Shown here: one piece after another, positions 1-9,066 of the stretch
Numbering within the stretch: the stretch's first letter is position 1
Layout: each line of letters starts with the position of its first letter
Source of the DNA: an uncultured Clostridia bacterium
GTDB lineage: Bacteria > Bacillota > Clostridia > Oscillospirales > Ruminococcaceae
NCBI GenBank assembly: GCA_947600065.1
Contig: CANQFZ010000021.1
Location: 1 to 35,034 of the forward strand
Reading direction: 5' to 3'
DNA length: 35,034 nt
Program-made: the position numbers and the translations under genes
The notes under the pieces: generated by a model
Told to the model about the DNA's origin: nothing
The model's input: only the letters and a program-made list of their open reading frames with translations
Database searches by the model: none

Positions 1-105
1 TAGCGGCTGATTTCGTTCAAAGTTATTAACATCATATTTTTTGAGAAAAGTGTAACATATCATTGACAAACGTACAGGTTTTCTTCCAAATTATATTAAA
101 ATTAC

Positions 106-134
106 TTGACAAAATGTGTGTATGGTGGTATAAT
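106..134 (+). promoter_or_regulatory. Sigma-A promoter of aspS
   Basis: A perfect TTGACA (106-111) and a perfect TATAAT (129-134) are separated by 17 bp. Transcription should begin near 141. This excludes upstream in-frame starts at 63 and 138 and leaves a leader of only about 27 nt, too short for a T-box. Confidence 0.9.
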
Positions 135-167
135 AAGATGTTGAATTACAGCGAAAGGGTGAAGGCT

Positions 168-1940
168 TTGTTTATTGAAAATGAATACAGAACCGCATAT
201 TGCAGCGGTTTCAGCGAAAATGACATAGGAAAGAAAGTCAGAGCGGCGGGTTGGGTCGAAAATATCCGCGACCACGGCGGCATTATGTTTGTAGATCTGC
301 GCGACCATTATGGAGAAGTTCAGATCGTTTTCCACAATGAAAGCCTGCTCGAGGGTATCCATAAAGAATGTGCCGTGTCAATTACGGGTACGGTATTAAA
401 GCGCGATGAAAGCACATATAATGAAAAGATCGCTACGGGAACTATAGAGATAGAAGCCGAAGAAGTCCGTATTCTCGGAAAAGTTACAGAACAGCTCCCG
501 TTTGAAGTGGCAACTTCACGCGAAACGCGCGAGGATGTTCGTCTTAAATACCGCTATCTTGATTTGCGCAACAAGAAAATGCACGACAATATTGTGCTTC
601 GTTCGGATATTATTGCCTTTCTGCGCGATAAAATGCGCGAGATGGGATTTATAGAGCTTCAGACGCCTATCCTGTCCACATCATCTCCCGAGGGCGCGCG
701 CGATTATCTTATACCCAGCCGCAAACACCATGGAAAGTTTTATGCTTTACCGCAGGCTCCGCAGATATTCAAGCAGATATATATGGTCTCGGGCTTTGAC
801 AGATATTTCCAGATAGCTCCGTGCTTCCGTGACGAGGACGCGAGAGCGGACCGTTCTCCCGGAGAGTTTTACCAGCTCGATTTTGAGATGAGCTTTGCGA
901 CGCAGGAGGATGTCTTTAAAGTTGCAGAAGAAGTCCTTTCGGCAGTATTTACAAAGTTCTCGGATAAAAATGTAAGTCCCGCGCCGTTCAGAAGAATAAC
1001 CTTTGCAGAGTCGATGTTAAACTACGGAACAGACAAGCCCGATCTTAGAAATCCTCTTATCATTAAAGAGCTTTCCGATCTGTTTGTTGACAGCGATTTC
1101 AAGCCTTTTGCAAACAAATGCGTCCGCGGCATAAGAGTGCCGAAAATGGCTTCTCAGTCCAAGAGTTTCTTTAAGAATATGGAAGACTTCGCGGTAAACG
1201 AAGTCGGAATGAAAGGGCTCGGATATTTCAAAGTCGAAGAGGGCGAAAACGGAGTATTCAAGTATAACGGTCCTATCGACAAGTTCTTGAATGACGACCA
1301 GAGAATTGAGCTTGCAAAGCGCTGCGAGCTTGAAGTGGGCGATGTCCTTTACTTTATCGCCGATACCCCGAAGAATGCTCCGAAATTCGCGGGACAGATA
1401 AGAACCGAAGTTGCAAAGAGAATGGAGCTTATCGACGAAAGCCGCTTTGAGCTGTGCTTTATCGTTGATTTCCCGATGTACGAGCTTGACGATGAAACGG
1501 GAAAAATAATCTTTACCCATAATCCTTTCTCAATGCCGCAGGGCGGACTCGACGCGCTTTTAAACAAAGATCCGCTCGATATCCTCGCTTATCAGTATGA
1601 CATTGTCTGCAACGGCGTTGAGCTTTCGTCGGGAGCTGTAAGAAACCACGACCTTGACATTATGGTAAAGGCGTTTGAAATAGCGGGCTATACCGAAGAA
1701 GATGTCGCTTCAAAGTTCGGCGCATTGTATAATGCCTTTAAGTTCGGCGCTCCGCCTCATGCGGGAATGGCGCCCGGAGTTGACCGTATGATAATGCTTA
1801 TTACGGGAGAGGAGAGCATAAGAGAAGTAATAGCCTTCCCGCTCAATTCAAACGCTCAGGACTTGCTCCTCGGCGCTCCTACCGAAGTTACCGAACAGCA
1901 GCTGAGAGAAGTTCACATCAAGGTCAGAAAACAGAATTAA
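168..1940 (+). CDS. aspS: Aspartyl-tRNA synthetase
   Basis: Charges tRNA-Asp with aspartate in the cytoplasm (class II aminoacyl-tRNA synthetase). The N-terminal anticodon-binding OB fold carries GWVENIRDHGG, followed by the class II catalytic core (FRDEDARADRSPGEFYQLDFE) and a C-terminal motif 3 region (GMAPGVDRMIML). I chose the TTG at 168: it follows GAAAGGGTGAAGG at a normal distance, lies just downstream of the promoter's predicted start point, and gives 590 residues, the usual bacterial length. The reading frame stays open back to 63, but that start lies upstream of the promoter. The His in RDHGG is typical of Asp-specific (discriminating) enzymes; this is tentative. The gene is transcribed alone and ends in a strong terminator. 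Confidence 0.97.
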   Translation: MFIENEYRTAYCSGFSENDIGKKVRAAGWVENIRDHGGIMFVDLRDHYGEVQIVFHNESLLEGIHKECAVSITGTVLKRDESTYNEKIATGTIEIEAEEVRILGKVTEQLPFEVATSRETREDVRLKYRYLDLRNKKMHDNIVLRSDIIAFLRDKMREMGFIELQTPILSTSSPEGARDYLIPSRKHHGKFYALPQAPQIFKQIYMVSGFDRYFQIAPCFRDEDARADRSPGEFYQLDFEMSFATQEDVFKVAEEVLSAVFTKFSDKNVSPAPFRRITFAESMLNYGTDKPDLRNPLIIKELSDLFVDSDFKPFANKCVRGIRVPKMASQSKSFFKNMEDFAVNEVGMKGLGYFKVEEGENGVFKYNGPIDKFLNDDQRIELAKRCELEVGDVLYFIADTPKNAPKFAGQIRTEVAKRMELIDESRFELCFIVDFPMYELDDETGKIIFTHNPFSMPQGGLDALLNKDPLDILAYQYDIVCNGVELSSGAVRNHDLDIMVKAFEIAGYTEEDVASKFGALYNAFKFGAPPHAGMAPGVDRMIMLITGEESIREVIAFPLNSNAQDLLLGAPTEVTEQQLREVHIKVRKQN

Positions 1941-1950
1941 GTTCATAACA

Positions 1951-1997
1951 AAAAGGGTTTTTAAAGTATTCGGCTTTAAAAACCCTTTTAATTTTTT
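1951..1997. terminator. Bidirectional terminator between aspS and the ECF sigma operon
   Basis: A 16-bp perfect stem (1951-1966 with 1974-1989) has a 7-nt loop and is flanked by A and T tracts on both sides. It can end aspS (plus) and the convergent sigma operon (minus). Confidence 0.88.
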
Positions 1998-2012
1998 GAT
2001 AGTAAGATTTAA

Positions 2013-2186
2013 TTACTTTCGTTCATTCCGTTCTCTGTCTATTGCGTCAATTATCTCAAAATACTCGTCTATTTTCTTTTGCGCCTCTTGTTCGGAAAGT
2101 CCGTATTCTTTCATGACAAGGCTCAATACCGTATCAATAGCGCAGTCTCTCGAAAACATTTCGCGGATATACTCGATAACGTCCAT
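2013..2186 (-). CDS. 57-residue protein of the ECF sigma operon, unknown function
   Basis: A short gene starting at an ATG 8 nt after a strong AGGAGG; a second ATG only 2 nt from the same site is less likely. The product is a small, charged, probably helical protein that begins MDVIEYIREMFSRD, contains EYGLSEQEAQKKIDEYFEII, and ends RERNERK. It has no membrane segment or cysteine pair. It lies 30 nt after the anti-sigma-like gene and before the shared terminator, so it is probably the third gene of the sigma operon. I do not recognise the family. A role tied to the sigma/anti-sigma pair is inferred only from position. Confidence 0.7.
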   Translation of the reverse strand: MDVIEYIREMFSRDCAIDTVLSLVMKEYGLSEQEAQKKIDEYFEIIDAIDRERNERK

Positions 2187-2216
2187 TTTTCATTCCTCCT
2201 TTCAGATAAGCAGTTT

Positions 2217-2867
2217 TTAATTTCCCGCATAATAAGAAAAAGTAATTTTCAGTATCTTAGTGGTTCCTTTATATTCATATTCCTCTACAAATTTCAAATG
2301 CTTTCCGATACCGTTAATAAATTCTCCGCTTATAGTTCCGCCGCAGCTGCCTCCAGGTCCGGTAAGTTCAAAGGCAACCAGCTCGCTGTCTTTAAGCTGT
2401 ATGTTGTCGTCAATTTTATAATCTTTTATGATATTCATGCGCTTTCTCAGCTTGTTCATAAATTCCAAATCCGTTTCATCTGTAATAACTCTGACATTTT
2501 CCCCCTCTTTTGCGTCAATGTCGAAAATTACAGCAAAATCCCTTGCGTCAATAGGAATTTCCGCGCGAAATGAAACGTTCCGATACCCATCTTTGTTAAT
2601 TTGGTCGGTAAATTCTCCCTCAACATTTTTCCCGCCCATAAGGAAACTTATCGGCTCGCCCTTTAAAACCGCGCTCACAGTAAATACAGACAAGACAGAA
2701 ATAAGCGCTATCGCCGCTATAAAAAGCGGTCTGAATTTTTTGATCTTTCGTCCGTTATTGTCGGCAGTAATAAGCTTATTTACGGCGGAAATATTTTTTC
2801 TTGTCTGCTTTTTTGTCGGGAATATTTCGTCCTGCATAGGACAGCTCTGTAAAAAATCCTTAAACAT
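2217..2867 (-). CDS. Membrane-anchored anti-sigma-like protein
   Basis: A single-pass membrane protein encoded directly after an ECF sigma factor and overlapping its 3' end. About 45 cytoplasmic residues rich in Lys are followed by one hydrophobic segment (LFIAAIALISVLSVFTVSAV) and an outside domain of about 145 residues. That arrangement is typical of anti-sigma factors that hold their sigma at the membrane and sense an envelope signal. No HxxxCxxC zinc anti-sigma motif is visible. The outer domain is not one I recognise. The ATG at 2867 is preferred because AAAGGGG lies 8 nt upstream; the ATG at 2873 would be too close. The anti-sigma role is inferred from topology and pairing. Confidence 0.7.
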   Translation of the reverse strand: MFKDFLQSCPMQDEIFPTKKQTRKNISAVNKLITADNNGRKIKKFRPLFIAAIALISVLSVFTVSAVLKGEPISFLMGGKNVEGEFTDQINKDGYRNVSFRAEIPIDARDFAVIFDIDAKEGENVRVITDETDLEFMNKLRKRMNIIKDYKIDDNIQLKDSELVAFELTGPGGSCGGTISGEFINGIGKHLKFVEEYEYKGTTKILKITFSYYAGN

Positions 2868-3408
2868 GGTCATAGCCCCTTTCGTTCATAAAGTTTTTAA
2901 GACGTACCCTTGTGCGGTGAAGATCTGTTCTGACTGCGCTTTCGGAGATATTCACAGCTTTTGCTATCTGCGCGGAGCTTTCTCCGTAAAGATAAAACCT
3001 TAGAAAAATTTCTCGGCTTTTTTCGGAAAGCTGCGATATGCCTTCGTTCAGGCAGTTCATCATATCCGCTATTACAGCCTTGTCTTCTACGAGATAGTCT
3101 GCCGAAATATCAAGCTCGGATATGTCCTTCTGCGGCTGTGAGAGATCTCTGAAACGATTTTTGACCGCGTTTCTTGCGGAAGCTGAAAGATATGCGCAAA
3201 GTCCGATTTTTATATTCAGTTTTTCTCTGCGCTCCCAGAGCTTATAAAAAATCTCGATCACAATATCATCAAGTTCTTCAGCCGAAAGCCTGCCCTTTGA
3301 AAAATTTTTTGCAACCGTATAAACATATCCCGAATATTTGGCTATAATTTTTTCTAATGCTTTTTGATCTCCGCCTATAAATTCATTCAGCAGTTTTTCC
3401 TCGTCCAT
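2860..3408 (-). CDS. ECF-type RNA polymerase sigma factor
   Basis: A group 4 sigma-70 factor of 182 residues that directs RNA polymerase to a small stress-type regulon. Region 2 is in the N-terminal half (ELDDIVIEIFYKLWERREKL). Region 4 has a helix-turn-helix near the C terminus (YGESSAQIAKAVNISESAVR), followed by TRVRLKNFM. There is no region 1.1 or 3, as expected for this class. The ATG follows GGAGAG at normal spacing. It is the first gene of a three-gene operon with an anti-sigma-like membrane protein and a 57-residue protein, and is probably self-activated from the ECF-like promoter just upstream. The signal sensed cannot be read from the sequence. Confidence 0.92.
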   Translation of the reverse strand: MDEEKLLNEFIGGDQKALEKIIAKYSGYVYTVAKNFSKGRLSAEELDDIVIEIFYKLWERREKLNIKIGLCAYLSASARNAVKNRFRDLSQPQKDISELDISADYLVEDKAVIADMMNCLNEGISQLSEKSREIFLRFYLYGESSAQIAKAVNISESAVRTDLHRTRVRLKNFMNERGYDHV

Positions 3409-3454
3409 TATAACTCTCCGAATATATTCGTATATTTTTTGCCTTTCACTTATA

Positions 3455-3482
3455 TAGACACAATTTTTTTGAAAATGTTACA
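3455..3482 (-). promoter_or_regulatory. Putative self-regulated ECF promoter of the sigma operon
   Basis: On the minus strand TGTAAC (3477-3482) is followed after 16 bp by TGTCTA (3455-3460). This resembles Firmicutes ECF promoters (TGWAAC, 16-17 bp, CGTM). It sits about 50 bp upstream of the sigma start codon. Confidence 0.6.
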
Positions 3483-3603
3483 TATCACGGTTCATTAAAA
3501 AAACGCTCAAATGCCGAACTTTTGCAAATATCGGGATATTCGGAACGAAGTTGAGAAAAACTTTGCCGCAGTATGGGGAATAAGGCCATTATGTGAACGA
3601 CTT

Positions 3604-3633
3604 AAAAAAGGCGCTCGTTTCAGAGCGCCTTTT
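3604..3633 (-). terminator. mscL terminator
   Basis: The stem GGCGCTC/GAGCGCC is extended by A/T pairs, has a 6-nt loop and ends in a run of U on the minus strand. It lies directly after the mscL stop codon. The remaining bases between 3483 and 3603 show no gene or structure I can support. Confidence 0.88.
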
Positions 3634-3638
3634 ATGTA

Positions 3639-4067
3639 TTATTTTTTATTGTTTTCCTTGAGCAGATCGCGTATCTCGGTGAGTAAAACTTCTTCTTTTG
3701 TAGGAGCAGGGGGCTCTGCGGGCTTTTCTTCTTCCTTTTTCTTGCCGATAGACATAAGCTTGTTCATTCCCTTTATCAAAAGGAAAAGAATAAGAGCCAT
3801 TATGAGGAAGTTAATGACAGCGGAGAGGAACGCGCCATATGTAAATTCAACCCCGTTTATAGTAAAACTTCCGCCGACATAGATGGGGTTTCCGTTTTCA
3901 TCATGCTGAACTCCGCCCATCAGCAGAGCAATAAGCGGATTGATAAAGCTGTTGGTCAGCGCCGTAACTATTGTCTGAAAAGCGCCGCCTATGATAACGC
4001 CGACCGCCATACTCATAACATTGCCTTTGAGGGCAAATTCTTTAAATTCCTTAAAAAACTTTTTCAT
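3639..4067 (-). CDS. mscL: Large-conductance mechanosensitive channel MscL
   Basis: Forms a homopentameric inner-membrane pore that opens under membrane tension and releases solutes on osmotic downshock. The 142-residue product has the usual layout: amphipathic N-terminal helix (MKKFFKEFKEFALKGN), first pore-lining helix (MSMAVGVIIGGAFQTIVTAL), a periplasmic-side loop with GGSFTINGVEFTYGAF, a second helix (AVINFLIMALILFLLIKGMN) and a charged cytoplasmic helical tail. The ATG at 4067 follows AGGAAG with good spacing; the in-frame ATG at 4085 has no ribosome binding site. The gene has its own promoter overlapping the uvrA end, and its own terminator. Confidence 0.96.
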   Translation of the reverse strand: MKKFFKEFKEFALKGNVMSMAVGVIIGGAFQTIVTALTNSFINPLIALLMGGVQHDENGNPIYVGGSFTINGVEFTYGAFLSAVINFLIMALILFLLIKGMNKLMSIGKKKEEEKPAEPPAPTKEEVLLTEIRDLLKENNKK

Positions 4068-4100
4068 TTGAAAACTTCCTTTCATTTTTTTGATAAGAAC

Positions 4101-4129
4101 ATTTTACCACATTCAGAATGATTTGTCAA
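4101..4129 (-). promoter_or_regulatory. mscL promoter
   Basis: On the minus strand TTGACA (4124-4129) and TAAAAT (4101-4106) are spaced by 17 bp, just after the uvrA stop codon. No terminator follows uvrA, so some read-through into mscL is possible. Confidence 0.8.
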
Positions 4130-4134
4130 TAATT

Positions 4135-6960
4135 TCACAGCATTTTCTTTAGATAAATTCCCGTGTAAGAAGCCGGATTTTCCGCTATCTCCTCGGGCGT
4201 TCCTTTTGCAACGACCGTTCCTCCGCCGTCGCCGCCTTCGGGACCCATGTCTATTATATAGTCGGCGCATTTTATAACGTCAAGATTATGCTCTATGACA
4301 AGCACCGTATTTCCCGCGTCAGCAAGCGCCTGCAATATATCAATGAGCTTTTGTACATCGGCAGAATGAAGTCCTGTCGTCGGTTCGTCAAGGATATAAA
4401 TAGTCTTTCCCGTAGAGCGTTTTGAAAGTTCCGTCGCAAGTTTTATCCTCTGTGCTTCGCCGCCCGAAAGGGTAGTAGAGCTTTGCCCTATCTTTATATA
4501 GCCCAGTCCAACGTCATTCAGCGTTTTTAGTTTGTTGTATATGCGCGGGATATTCGAGAAAAATTCAACTCCCTCTGCAACAGTCATATCCAGAACGTCA
4601 AAAATATTCTTTCCCTTATACTTTACTTCGAGAGTTTCGCGGTTGTATCTCTGCCCCTTGCATATCTCGCACGGCACATATATATCGGGCAAAAAGTGCA
4701 TTTCTATCTTCAGTATACCGTCGCCCTCGCACGCTTCGCACCGTCCGCCCTTTACGTTGAATGAAAATCTTCCCGCCGTATAACCGCGCGTTTTGGCGTC
4801 GGTTGTCTGAGCAAACAGCTCTCGAATATCCGTAAAAACGCCCGTATATGTCGCGGGATTTGAGCGCGGCGTTCTTCCTATGGGCGACTGGTCTATCATA
4901 ATAACCTTGTCGAGATTTTCTACGCCCTTCATATCGCGGAATTTCCCCGCTCTGACGCGTCCCCTGTTCAGCTTCCCATAAAGGTTCTTGTAGATTATCT
5001 CGTTTACTAGCGAGCTCTTTCCGCTCCCCGAAACTCCCGTAACGCAGGTGAAAACGCCGATAGGCACATCAACGTTTATCTTTTTGAGATTGTTTTCTTC
5101 CGCGCCTATAACTTTCAGCCATTTTCCCGAAAGCTTTCTGCGCTTTTCGGGAACGGCAATTTTCCTCTTTCCGCAGAGGTACTGCCCTGTAATGGAGTTC
5201 TTGCATTTGAGAATACCCTTTACGTCTCCGCTGTAAATAACTTCTCCTCCGTGAACTCCCGCGAGAGGACCAATGTCAACTATCCAGTCCGCCGCGCGCA
5301 TTGTGTCCTCGTCATGCTCTACGACAATAAGCGTGTTTCCGAGGTCGCGCAGATTTTTAAGAGTGGCTATGAGCTTGTCATTGTCGCGCTGGTGAAGTCC
5401 TATGCTCGGCTCGTCAAGAATGTAAAGCACACCCGTAAGCGCGCTTCCTATCTGCGTTGCGAGCCTTATGCGCTGACTTTCTCCTCCCGAAAGAGAGCCT
5501 GCCGCTCTCGAAAGCGTCAGATATTCGAGCCCCACCGATTTTAAAAATCCCAGTCGGTTTTTTATTTCTTTCAATATCTGTCCCGCTATCATTCTCTCGT
5601 GTTCCGAAAGCTTTAAATTGTCCACAAATTCTATCGCTTTAAGAACGGACATCTTGCAGAAGTCCATTATGTTTATCCCGCCGACAGTTACCGAAAGCGC
5701 GGTATCGTTTAGCCTTTCTCCGTGACATTTCGGACATTCAACGTCGCTCATAAAATCTTCGAGCGCGTCTTTAGAATAGAACTGCCAGCCCTGCGCCTCG
5801 TTATAGCGCCTCTGGAGATTGTTCGCCACTCCCTCAAATTCGGTGTAGTATTCTCCGCCGCCTTGTTTTTTCGGACGCTTTACAAGAATTTTCTCGCCGT
5901 TTGTTCCATACATAAGCTCGTTTATGGCTTTTTCGGGAAATTCCGAAACCGGCTGTTCAACTGAAACGCCGTTTCGTTCACATATAGCGTCAAAATACAT
6001 CGACGCGATATTCCCTTCGGCATAGTTCCAGCCGTATCCCTTTATTGCGCCGTCTTTTATCGAAAGATACCTGTTGGGCATTATAAGGTCGGGGTCAATT
6101 CGGCGGTAGCTTCCTATTCCCGTACATTCGGGGCAAGCGCCTAAAGGATTGTTGAACGAGAACATTCTCGGAACAAGCTCGTCTACCGAAACTCCGTGTT
6201 CGGGGCAGGCATAGCTCTGCGAGAAATGAAGCTCCTCCTTGTCTATAACGTCAATATAAATAAGCCCGCCCGTGAGACTTCCCGCCGTTTCAATGCTCTC
6301 CGCAAGGCGCGAGCGTATGCCGTCCTTTATTACAAGGCGGTCTACGATTATTTCTATAGAGTGCTTGTTGTTTTTTTCGAGAGTTATTTTTTCATTGAGG
6401 TCATATGTTATGCCGTCAACTCTTACGCGCGAAAATCCCGCTTTTCTCGCGCTTTCAAATTCCTTTTTGTGCTCGCCCTTGCGCTGCCTTACAACGGGCG
6501 CAAGTACCTGAAACTTTGTCTTTTCGGGAAGCTCCAAAACCTTATCGACAATTTCGTCAACCGTTTGCTGTTTTATCTCTCTTCCGCAGACAGGGCAGTG
6601 GGGAATACCTATCCTCGCATACATAAGACGCAGATAGTCATATATCTCCGTAACAGTGCCGACAGTTGAGCGAGGGTTTTTCGAGGTAGTTTTCTGGTCT
6701 ATGGAAATAGCGGGGGAAAGCCCCTCTATGCTGTCAACATCGGGCTTTTCCATTTGCCCCAAAAACATTCTCGCATAGCTCGAAAGGCTCTCCATATAGC
6801 GTTTCTGCCCGTCGGCAAAAATCGTGTCGAAAGCGAGAGAGCTTTTTCCCGAGCCCGAAACACCCGTGAGTACAACGAGCTTGTCCCTCGGAATGGTAAC
6901 GTCTATGTTTTTGAGATTGTGCTCTCTTGCGCCTTTTATTATAATTTTATCATTTGCCAT
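4135..6960 (-). CDS. uvrA: Excinuclease ABC subunit A
   Basis: The damage-recognition ATPase of nucleotide excision repair; the UvrA dimer loads UvrB on distorted DNA. At 941 residues it has normal length. Two ABC modules are visible: the first Walker A GVSGSGKS at residues 33-40 with signature [12 protein letters not shown], and the second Walker [12 protein letters not shown] with signature [12 protein letters not shown]. Zinc-binding pairs include CPVCG near residue 120, and CEAC and CEIC in the second half. The ATG at 6960 is preferred (AGGG upstream) over an in-frame start at 7005, which lies inside the promoter-proximal inverted repeat. It follows uvrB on the same strand but has its own consensus promoter. 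Confidence 0.97.
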   Translation of the reverse strand: MANDKIIIKGAREHNLKNIDVTIPRDKLVVLTGVSGSGKSSLAFDTIFADGQKRYMESLSSYARMFLGQMEKPDVDSIEGLSPAISIDQKTTSKNPRSTVGTVTEIYDYLRLMYARIGIPHCPVCGREIKQQTVDEIVDKVLELPEKTKFQVLAPVVRQRKGEHKKEFESARKAGFSRVRVDGITYDLNEKITLEKNNKHSIEIIVDRLVIKDGIRSRLAESIETAGSLTGGLIYIDVIDKEELHFSQSYACPEHGVSVDELVPRMFSFNNPLGACPECTGIGSYRRIDPDLIMPNRYLSIKDGAIKGYGWNYAEGNIASMYFDAICERNGVSVEQPVSEFPEKAINELMYGTNGEKILVKRPKKQGGGEYYTEFEGVANNLQRRYNEAQGWQFYSKDALEDFMSDVECPKCHGERLNDTALSVTVGGINIMDFCKMSVLKAIEFVDNLKLSEHERMIAGQILKEIKNRLGFLKSVGLEYLTLSRAAGSLSGGESQRIRLATQIGSALTGVLYILDEPSIGLHQRDNDKLIATLKNLRDLGNTLIVVEHDEDTMRAADWIVDIGPLAGVHGGEVIYSGDVKGILKCKNSITGQYLCGKRKIAVPEKRRKLSGKWLKVIGAEENNLKKINVDVPIGVFTCVTGVSGSGKSSLVNEIIYKNLYGKLNRGRVRAGKFRDMKGVENLDKVIMIDQSPIGRTPRSNPATYTGVFTDIRELFAQTTDAKTRGYTAGRFSFNVKGGRCEACEGDGILKIEMHFLPDIYVPCEICKGQRYNRETLEVKYKGKNIFDVLDMTVAEGVEFFSNIPRIYNKLKTLNDVGLGYIKIGQSSTTLSGGEAQRIKLATELSKRSTGKTIYILDEPTTGLHSADVQKLIDILQALADAGNTVLVIEHNLDVIKCADYIIDMGPEGGDGGGTVVAKGTPEEIAENPASYTGIYLKKML

Positions 6961-6989
6961 AGTTTTTCCCTGCTTTTTTAAACACATAA

Positions 6990-7005
6990 TTGTCTGAACA
7001 GACAA
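6990..7005. promoter_or_regulatory. Inverted repeat at the uvrA transcription start (possible operator)
   Basis: Seven-base arms TTGTCTG/CAGACAA are separated by AA, immediately downstream of the uvrA -10 box. The position suits a repressor site. It does not fit the Bacillus LexA box (GAAC-N4-GTTC), so the regulator is unknown. Confidence 0.5.
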
Positions 7006-7009
7006 CTAC

Positions 7010-7038
7010 ATTATATTGCAATCTGTTGATTTTGTCAA
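7010..7038 (-). promoter_or_regulatory. Consensus promoter of uvrA
   Basis: On the minus strand a perfect TTGACA (7033-7038) and a perfect TATAAT (7010-7015) are separated by 17 bp, 50 bp upstream of the uvrA start codon. Confidence 0.88.
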
Positions 7039-7070
7039 GCATTGTCGATTTAAATAAATCAAACAATGCT
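7038..7070. repeat. Inverted repeat between the uvrB stop and the uvrA -35 box
   Basis: The outer arms AGCATTGT/ACAATGCT and inner arms GATTT/AAATC form an interrupted hairpin beginning at the uvrB stop codon. There is no U tract after it (the next bases are the uvrA -35 box), so it is either a weak terminator, an mRNA 3' end stabiliser or an operator. Confidence 0.5.
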
Positions 7071-9036
7071 CATTCCTGAAGCTCTTTTATCCTGTCGCGC
7101 AGATATGCCGCGTGTTCAAAATCAAGCAGCTTCGCCGCCTTTTTCATCTCGACCGTATATTGAGCGATAAGCTTCTCGCGCTCACGCCTAGGCAGCTTTT
7201 TATAATCGCTCTTTTTCATCTTCTTGTCGGTCTTTCTTGTTATTTCAAGAACATCGCGTACTTCCTTAACGATAGTTTTCGGAACGATACCGTGTTCTTT
7301 GTTGTATGCCTGCTGTATCTCGCGCCTGCGCAGAGTTTCGGAAATTGCCCTTTCCATTGACTGCGTGACAAAATCCGCGTACATTATTACCGTGCCCTCG
7401 GCGTTTCTTGCCGCACGTCCTATCGTCTGCACAAGCGACGTTTCCGAGCGGAGAAAACCCTCTTTGTCCGCGTCAAGAATTGCCACAAGCGAAACTTCGG
7501 GAATATCTAGCCCTTCTCTGAGCAGATTTATCCCGACAAGAACGTCAAATTCTCCCTCTCTCAGATCGCGGATTATTTCCATACGTTCTATCGTGTCAAT
7601 ATCGTGGTGCATATAGCGGACTTTTATTCCCGCCTTGTCTAAAAATTCCGTAAGGTCCTCTGCCATTTTCTTTGTCAGCGTTGTGACAAGAACACGCTGT
7701 TGCTTTTCTACACGGATATTGATTTCGGAAATCAGATCCTCGATCTGCCCGTCAGTCGGCTTTACGATTATTTCGGGATCTAAAAGTCCGGTAGGGCGTA
7801 TTATCTGTTCAACTATTTGAGTTGACCTTTCGCGCTCAAATTCTCCGGGAGTTGCCGAAACAAAAACAGCTTGATTTACTTTTGCATAAAACTCGTCAAA
7901 ATTTAGAGGTCTGTTGTCATAAGCGCAGGGAAGCCTGAAACCGTAGTCTACGAGGTTTTTCTTTCTTGCAATATCGCCGCCGTACATTCCTCTAACCTGC
8001 GGGAGCGTAACATGGCTTTCGTCGACCATAAGCAGAAAATCTTTCGGAAAGTGGTCTATCAGCGTTATGGGCGTGCTTCCTTTCGGTCTGCGGGCAAGCA
8101 CACGCGAGTAGTTTTCTACGCCCTTACAAGTCCCTATTTCACGCAGCATTTCCATATCGTATCTTGTGCGCTGTTCTATCCTCTGCGCTTCAATAAGCCT
8201 GTTGTTGTCCTTAAAAAACTTTATTCTCTCTTCAAGCTCGGTTTCAAGTTCATTCAGCGCTTCTTCCATTTTATCCCTGCCGATTATATAATGAGAAGCG
8301 GGGAATATCATCGCGTGTAAAAGCGTTCCGCGTATCTTTCCGGTGACTACTTCAAATTCGGAGAGCCTTTCTATCTCGTCTCCGAAAAATTCAACTCTAA
8401 CCGCAGTTTCGTTTGTGCTTCCCGCGGGGAATATCTCTATTGTATCTCCGCGGACGCGGAATTTGTTTCGTATAAAATTCAGCTCGTTTCGCTCATATTG
8501 CATTTCAACAAGCCGCTTTATAACTTCCTCGCGCGATATTTCCATACCCTCGCGCAGGGAAAGCGTATTCGAGCGGTAATCTTCGGGCGAGCCGAGAGAG
8601 TAAATGCATGAAACGCTCGCCACTATAACAACATCGCGCCTTTCGGCAAGCGCCGCCGTTGCGGAGTGTCTTAGGCGGTCGATCTCGTCGTTTATCGCGC
8701 TGTCTTTTTCGATATAAGCGTCCGTTGAGGGAATATATGCTTCGGGCTGATAATAGTCATAATAGCTTACAAAAAACTCTCTACCGCATTTTTCGGAAAG
8801 AACTCGCGGAATTCGGAGCAGAGCTGTGCCGCAAGTGTCTTGTTGTGAGCGAGGACAAGCGTCGGCTTATTTACGTTTGCAATAATGTTTGCCATTGTAA
8901 ATGTTTTTCCCGAACCCGTAACTCCTAAGAGCGTTTGTTCCTTGTCTCCTCTCAGCACGCCTTCCGAGAGTGCCTCAATTGCCTCGGGCTGATCTCCCGT
9001 GGGCTTATATTCGGAATGAAGTTCAAATTTTTCCAT
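7070..9036 (-). pseudogene. uvrB: Excinuclease ABC subunit B, reading frame interrupted by a frameshift
   Basis: UvrB is the helicase-like damage-verification subunit of nucleotide excision repair. The first frame (9036 to 8767) encodes the N terminus with Walker [15 protein letters not shown] and stops soon after FFPKNAVE. The rest continues in another frame from about 8776 to 7070 with [19 protein letters not shown] (beta-hairpin), [32 protein letters not shown] and a C-terminal UVR motif. At 8777-8784 the minus strand reads GTAGAGAG before six T. Removing one AG restores VEFFVSYY, close to the conserved VEYFVSYY, and a 654-residue protein. All other motifs are intact, so this is a recent mutation, an assembly error, or recoding at the T-TTT-TTG heptamer that precedes the TAA. 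The ATG follows GGGAG. Confidence 0.9.
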
Positions 9037-9066
9037 AATGCTCCCTGATTACAACATAAATCAAAA

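Noticed and set aside
51-76. TGTAAC followed by CGTACA upstream of aspS as a second ECF promoter
   Set aside because: The spacing is 14 bp instead of 16-17, and a perfect sigma-A promoter lies just downstream.
63-167. N-terminal extension of aspS from the in-frame starts at 63 or 138
   Set aside because: Both lie upstream of the transcription start predicted from the promoter, and the extension is not family-like.
1017-1520. Long antisense open frames inside aspS and many others inside uvrA, leuC and glyA
   Set aside because: They mirror the codon pattern of the sense genes, lack ribosome binding sites and resemble no known protein.
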